A stretch of DNA of 64,000 nt. Origin: Neolentinus lepideus HHB14362 ss-1 (lineage: Eukaryota > Basidiomycota > Agaricomycetes > Gloeophyllales > Gloeophyllaceae). The first letter of the stretch is position 1; each line of letters opens with the position of its first letter. Below, piece by piece: positions 60,476 to 64,000 of the stretch. A model generated the notes under the pieces. That model had not been told where the DNA came from. It saw only the letters and a list, made by a program, of their open reading frames with translations, and made no database searches. The position numbers and the translations under genes were made by a program. The stretch spans positions 322,460 through 386,459 of the forward strand of contig KV425573.1 in the NCBI GenBank assembly GCA_001632425.1, written 5' to 3'.

Positions 60476-61555
60476 TCATGAGGGTGCTAATGGCGTTCGG
60501 TCGGGATTGGTTGTTCGAAAGCTGGATTTGTCTTGCATCGAGTCTGCGGGCCAGGGGGCGTGGTGTCAGCATGGGAGCTAGAACAAAGGCGCAGAGAGGG
60601 AAGGGCCGTACCGTTATTCGACTTGTATTCGATGACAGTCGTTGGCGGGAGGTTAAGGATCCTCCTGAGGGTCTCTCTGCATGGGAATCAGACGGGACTC
60701 CGCATGACGCCACATCACCACGCACCTAATTCTCTCCTTCACCTTTGCATCTCCGTCGTGTCTATTCCACAAACTCACAATGTCCTCGTTCTGCCTCACG
60801 CTAATCGTGCACCCGCAGATTTCCGGCCATTCCTCTCCTCCATTGCCCCCTGCCCCGTTCCCACTGCCAGTTCTACCGTAGTCGTCAAATTGCTCACCTA
60901 TAACGGCGAGGACGAGGTCTTCCCAGAGGCGGTCGGCGACGCCCTTCTTGAGGCGCACGATCCACTTGCCGCCAGTGATGTTGAGAGGGTCCTCCCAGAC
61001 GGGGCGGCGGATGCCGGCGTGAAAGAGGAGATAGTCAGTGGTGGGAAGGAGGGCGGAGGGTGGGTGGAGGTGTGTCCATAGACCCCAGAAGGACTCTACC
61101 TGTGGTCTGGTTAGAGTTAGAGGGCAAGGGAGGAGAGGAGGACGCACGGAGCCGGCGGATGATATTTTCTTGATGCCCTCTTCGTAGTTGGTAATTTTAT
61201 TGCCGGGAGCGCGTTGCTGGCGGAACCAAAATACCCATCTGCAGTCACGTCGCGCATGTTAACCCACGTACGCGCACGGTCCAGGACAAGGACGAGACAA
61301 AGCACATGCACGAACATACGTGTTTTTCAGTGGATGCGACTCCCTTTCCCTGCTCTGGCTCTTCTCGTCGCCGGAAGAGGAAACAGAGCTCGAGAACTTG
61401 GACGACGGTAAGCGCGAGCGTGGTGGGACGGGCGAGGGGTTTTTCTGCAGGACGCTACTAGCAGGTGTAGTGGCGGTAGTGGTCTGGCTCCCATGGGAGG
61501 AGTGGGCGTTGGCGAGGAAGCGGGAACCGGAGTGATTGGAGAAGTAGCCAGCCAT
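60476..61555 (-). CDS. eIF4E-family cap-binding protein, class II (4E-HP-like), about 280 aa
   Basis: Five exons run from 61555 (MAGYFSNHSGSRFLANAH) to the stop at 60478-60476. A disordered Ser/Pro/Thr-rich leader of about 75 residues precedes the eIF4E core: TWVFWFRQQRAPG, VESFWGLWTHL, RRPVWEDPLNITGGKWIVRL and DRLWEDLVLAVIGEQF. The first cap-stacking tryptophan (human W56) is replaced by Tyr in KITNYEEG, and the second (W102) is kept in PVWED. That combination marks class II proteins such as 4E-HP/eIF4E2, often translational repressors rather than initiation factors. A Gly-rich insertion (SGNGAGGNGG) interrupts the core before EEWPEICG. It is divergent from KEI1, with 272 bp between the starts. 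Confidence 0.88.
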
Positions 61556-61827
61556 TAGCGGTGTAATTACACGGGCACAGTACAGGATATTAACACGTAA
61601 AATAGCAGATTTGTGGCTGAGTGGCTGCTGTAGGAGGAATGTCGGGTCCGTGTGGCGGGCGAATGTGAGTGTGCAAGGAGGAGGTCCACGGTGGACTGGT
61701 CGTGGAAGTAGTAGTCCGCGATGGACCAAACGTGGGACTCCTGGGTGTACCTACCGTAAACAGCTTGACCTCGCAGCCGGCGGGACTTTGCCTCTAAATC
61801 TTGAGTGTTGATGCGCGCACTCGCTCT
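61556..61827. promoter_or_regulatory. Bidirectional upstream region of eIF4E-like and KEI1 genes
   Basis: These 272 bp lie between the two divergent start codons, with no gene inside. No specific motif was identified. Confidence 0.45.
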
Positions 61828-62904
61828 ATGAAACTAATGCTCCGGCCAGAATGGCGGCTCAGGCCCCTCTCCTCCTTCCTCGGATTTTTTGACATCAAAA
61901 CAGGCGTCGTTATCGCCCTCCTCTTTGCCGTGAGTCCCAGTCGTGTGCGCCCGGCGGTGTCTCATAGCGTTGTCCCGCAGTTGTTGAACAAGGTCGCCGG
62001 CATCTATGGCTTGCTAGCCTTCCTCATGGGTGCAGGGGGTTCCCTCGCCCAGCTGAGCCTCTACGTCTACTCCGTGATAGGCCTCGTCGCGCTCATGTGG
62101 GGGCTCAAGGCCATCCAAGAGGTACTCTTCCCGTTTCCCTCCGCGATCACCGAACTCACCTCTACACACGCAGGAAGACGCCAAGCGCACGCTGTACTTC
62201 GCCCACCTCTTCTTTGCGGACCACATACTCTCTACTGCCTGGACCGTCTTCTTCATCGTCGTTTGGTGGGTCTACACGCCCCACGACGGCGCGCGCGTGT
62301 CCTCCTCCCCCGCGCAGGAAGAGATCGTCCATCGCTCCGGCATCAATTTTACCATCTCCCCCGAGGAACGCACACGCGAGGCCATGGCGATCTGGAACAG
62401 GGAGAAAGGACCTGCGCTGGCTATCGTTATATTAGGTTGGCTAGCTAAGGTGCGTGTCTACTAAACCCCTCTGCTCACAGAATATCCATATAATTATGTA
62501 TATTGTGCTCCCAGATCTACTTCGCCCTGCTCTTATACTCTTACGCCTCTCACCTCCGAAAGGGCTCCTACCGGTCTCTTGCCCTTTCTCGACCAAACCC
62601 CTCTGCCCTGCCCGCGAACTACGACACTCTCCCGGATGAAGAAGAGCCCGAGGAGGCATCCGACTTCTACCGCCTCCCGCTCCGCTCTCCGCGCCCTCCA
62701 GCAAACGGCGGCACACGCCGAGCTAACGGGAAGGCCGGCGTGGGAGAGGAGAATGGGACAGGGGAGGTTTTGTTCGACGAGAGCGACGGTGGGCGAGTCG
62801 AGGAAAGCACCGAGGACGAGGGCAGGGATAGTACGCCGTTCCTCCCTCAGGTCGAGCGGACTAGACCGCATTCCAGGAACGCGAGCACAACTACGCGGCG
62901 ATGA
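61828..62904 (+). CDS. KEI1: Inositol phosphorylceramide synthase regulatory subunit Kei1 (302 aa)
   Basis: The exons are 61828-61929, 61981-62121, 62174-62449 and 62515-62904, all in phase 0. The N-terminus contains the family signature WRLRPLSSFLGFFDIKTGVV, followed by hydrophobic helices (GIYGLLAFLMGAGG, LYVYSVIGLVALMWG, ILSTAWTVFFIVVWWVYTP, LAIVILGWLAKIYFALLLYS). Kei1 is the Golgi partner of Aur1 in inositol phosphorylceramide synthesis, an essential fungal sphingolipid step. The C-terminal 110 residues are acidic and disordered (YDTLPDEEEPEEASDFY), which would face the cytosol. An ATG three codons downstream (61837) is an alternative start. No lesion was seen. Confidence 0.9.
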
Positions 62905-63518
62905 TTGCTTAGAATGGAACTTTGGTACATATACGCACGCATTCGTTGATCTTTTCCACCCGTTTTGTCTCTGTTCCGCAATTTTGCAAGGTCATCTGTC
63001 TCCAGGAAATATTTGTATCGTAGCCATCTGTTGGCGCTTAGGAATCACCCGGACCGCGGCGCTGTTGTCCACTAGTAGGGTAATATCTTTTCCCGTATCA
63101 TACTGCATTAGACAAAACATCTATCTCAAGGATCACTGCCATCAGCAAGACCAGTTTCGGTTTCGGATCCTGGGTACGTGATTGATGAAATGACAACTAA
63201 GAACGCTTGTTTAGTTGCTATTAACAGCTGTACCTAACATCTACTATACTGGAAGTTTACCCATCTCTAAGTACCGTACCGTGGTTGATACATGCAGAAT
63301 TGCCGATCCAAGATGAAATATGCGATGCGTGCGTCAGAAGTCGTGCCAAGTTCGTGCGGTGTGATGCGACGAAATGAGAAACAAATGAGTCGGTGAAACG
63401 ACAAATGGGATAAATAATGCAAGATGGCGTCTGCGCGTGCATGTCGTCGAATCCGAATCGTAATAGATGGCTGCGGGACCCAGCCCTCCGCTCCTCTTCC
63501 TCCAAGAATGATGGTGTC
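62905..63518. other. Intergenic between KEI1 and the MFS transporter
   Basis: This holds the 3' regions of two convergent genes. No other feature was seen. Confidence 0.5.
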
Positions 63519-64000
63519 TTATACCCGCCACGTCCCCGTCTTCCGCACCTGCCGCTGCCGCGCCCAGACAAGAAATGCGACGCCGATGAAGCATACCAGG
63601 CCCGAGAACGTCGCGGCGCCCCAGTACGTCGACCCGCCCTGGCGCGAGATGATCGCACCGACGACGGGCGTGCCGAACAGCCCTGCGAAGCCCACGACGA
63701 AAAAGGACATTCCAATGCGGATCCCGATCGTCGCCATGTCCTTGGTGAGGGAGGCGGTGCCTGCGGGGATGACTGGGACAGACAGCAGTGGTTAGAAGTG
63801 GTAAAGAGGAAGGAGGGTGGGAGAGGACGTACCGGAGACATACGACCCTGAGAAGAACCCGAACACGAGCGCATACAAGACGACGCCTGCGGCGCTCTTG
63901 ACCGAGAGGAACACAAATATAAGTATACTCGTCATGAAGCACGCCGGGATGAGCACGTTCAGTGGGCCAACGTAGTCCGCCAGGAAATTCGGAATCACTC
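63519..64000 (-). CDS. MFS monocarboxylate/riboflavin-type transporter, 3' part only
   Basis: Two exons (64000-63833 and 63772-63519) encode the last third of an MFS permease; the 5' end lies beyond the window. Visible are IPNFLADYVGPLNVLIPACF, helices ILIFVFLSVKSAAGVVLYAL and VFGFFSGSYVSVIPAGTASL, then IGIRIGMSFFVVGFAGLFGT, PVVGAIISRQG and a last helix before ARQRQVRKTGTWRV. This arrangement matches the fungal monocarboxylate-porter (MCH/MCT-like) group. The substrate is unknown; riboflavin or a monocarboxylate are family options. Confidence 0.8.

Noticed and set aside
1..64000. CRISPR arrays, bacterial operons or viral segments
   Set aside because: The window is eukaryotic throughout. The only regular repeats are transposon termini and Ngaro repeats.

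Overview
The window is nuclear DNA of a filamentous basidiomycete, most likely an Agaricomycete. It is gene-dense, with protein genes on both strands cut by many short (about 40-70 bp) phase-conserved GT-AG introns. Its repeats include a Ngaro-type tyrosine-recombinase retrotransposon, a group known from mushroom-forming fungi. No organelle, viral or bacterial segment was seen. All gene models were spliced by hand from reading frame, splice signals and family resemblance; no search was run.

Layout: 1-3191 has no recognisable gene. 3192-5928 is a Zds1-C-domain protein. 6690-8880 is a ten-exon FAD phenol-hydroxylase-like monooxygenase. 9046-15190 is a nest of mobile DNA: an element with 272-bp terminal inverted repeats and 9-bp target duplications (Mutator-like), split by a 5.2-kb Ngaro retrotransposon on the minus strand. 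15853-17853 (minus) is COQ6 and 18700-25929 is acetyl-CoA carboxylase ACC1, divergently arranged. 26439-29567 is glutamine-dependent NAD+ synthetase (19 exons). 29835-33333 is a second TIR element with a 4-bp target duplication; it holds a smaller TA-flanked element and a truncated, intron-bearing velvet-domain gene fragment. It ends 122 bp before 33456-41947, a giant TRANK1-like SF1 helicase gene. Then follow an F-box gene with a disturbed frame (42187-43691), a ClC chloride channel (44979-48501), a single-exon acidic hypothetical protein (48717-50102), MMS19 (50330-54567, minus), an NDUFAF7/MidA methyltransferase (54779-56506), a METTL13/EEF1AKMT4-like methyltransferase (56564-57610, minus), TMEM14 (57800-58270), a PQ-loop membrane protein (58746-60199), a class II eIF4E (60476-61555, minus), the IPC synthase subunit KEI1 (61828-62904), and the 3' part of an MFS transporter (63519-64000, minus).

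Most host genes are housekeeping: lipid synthesis (ACC1, KEI1), mitochondrial and cofactor metabolism (COQ6, NDUFAF7, NAD+ synthetase), Fe-S delivery/DNA maintenance (MMS19), translation (eIF4E, eEF1A methyltransferase) and transport. They do not form an operon or a metabolic cluster. Four divergent pairs share short upstream regions. The novel material lies in the two mobile-element islands (9.0-15.2 kb and 29.8-33.3 kb), in three GC-AG introns in COQ6 and NAD+ synthetase, and in some unusual exon boundaries.
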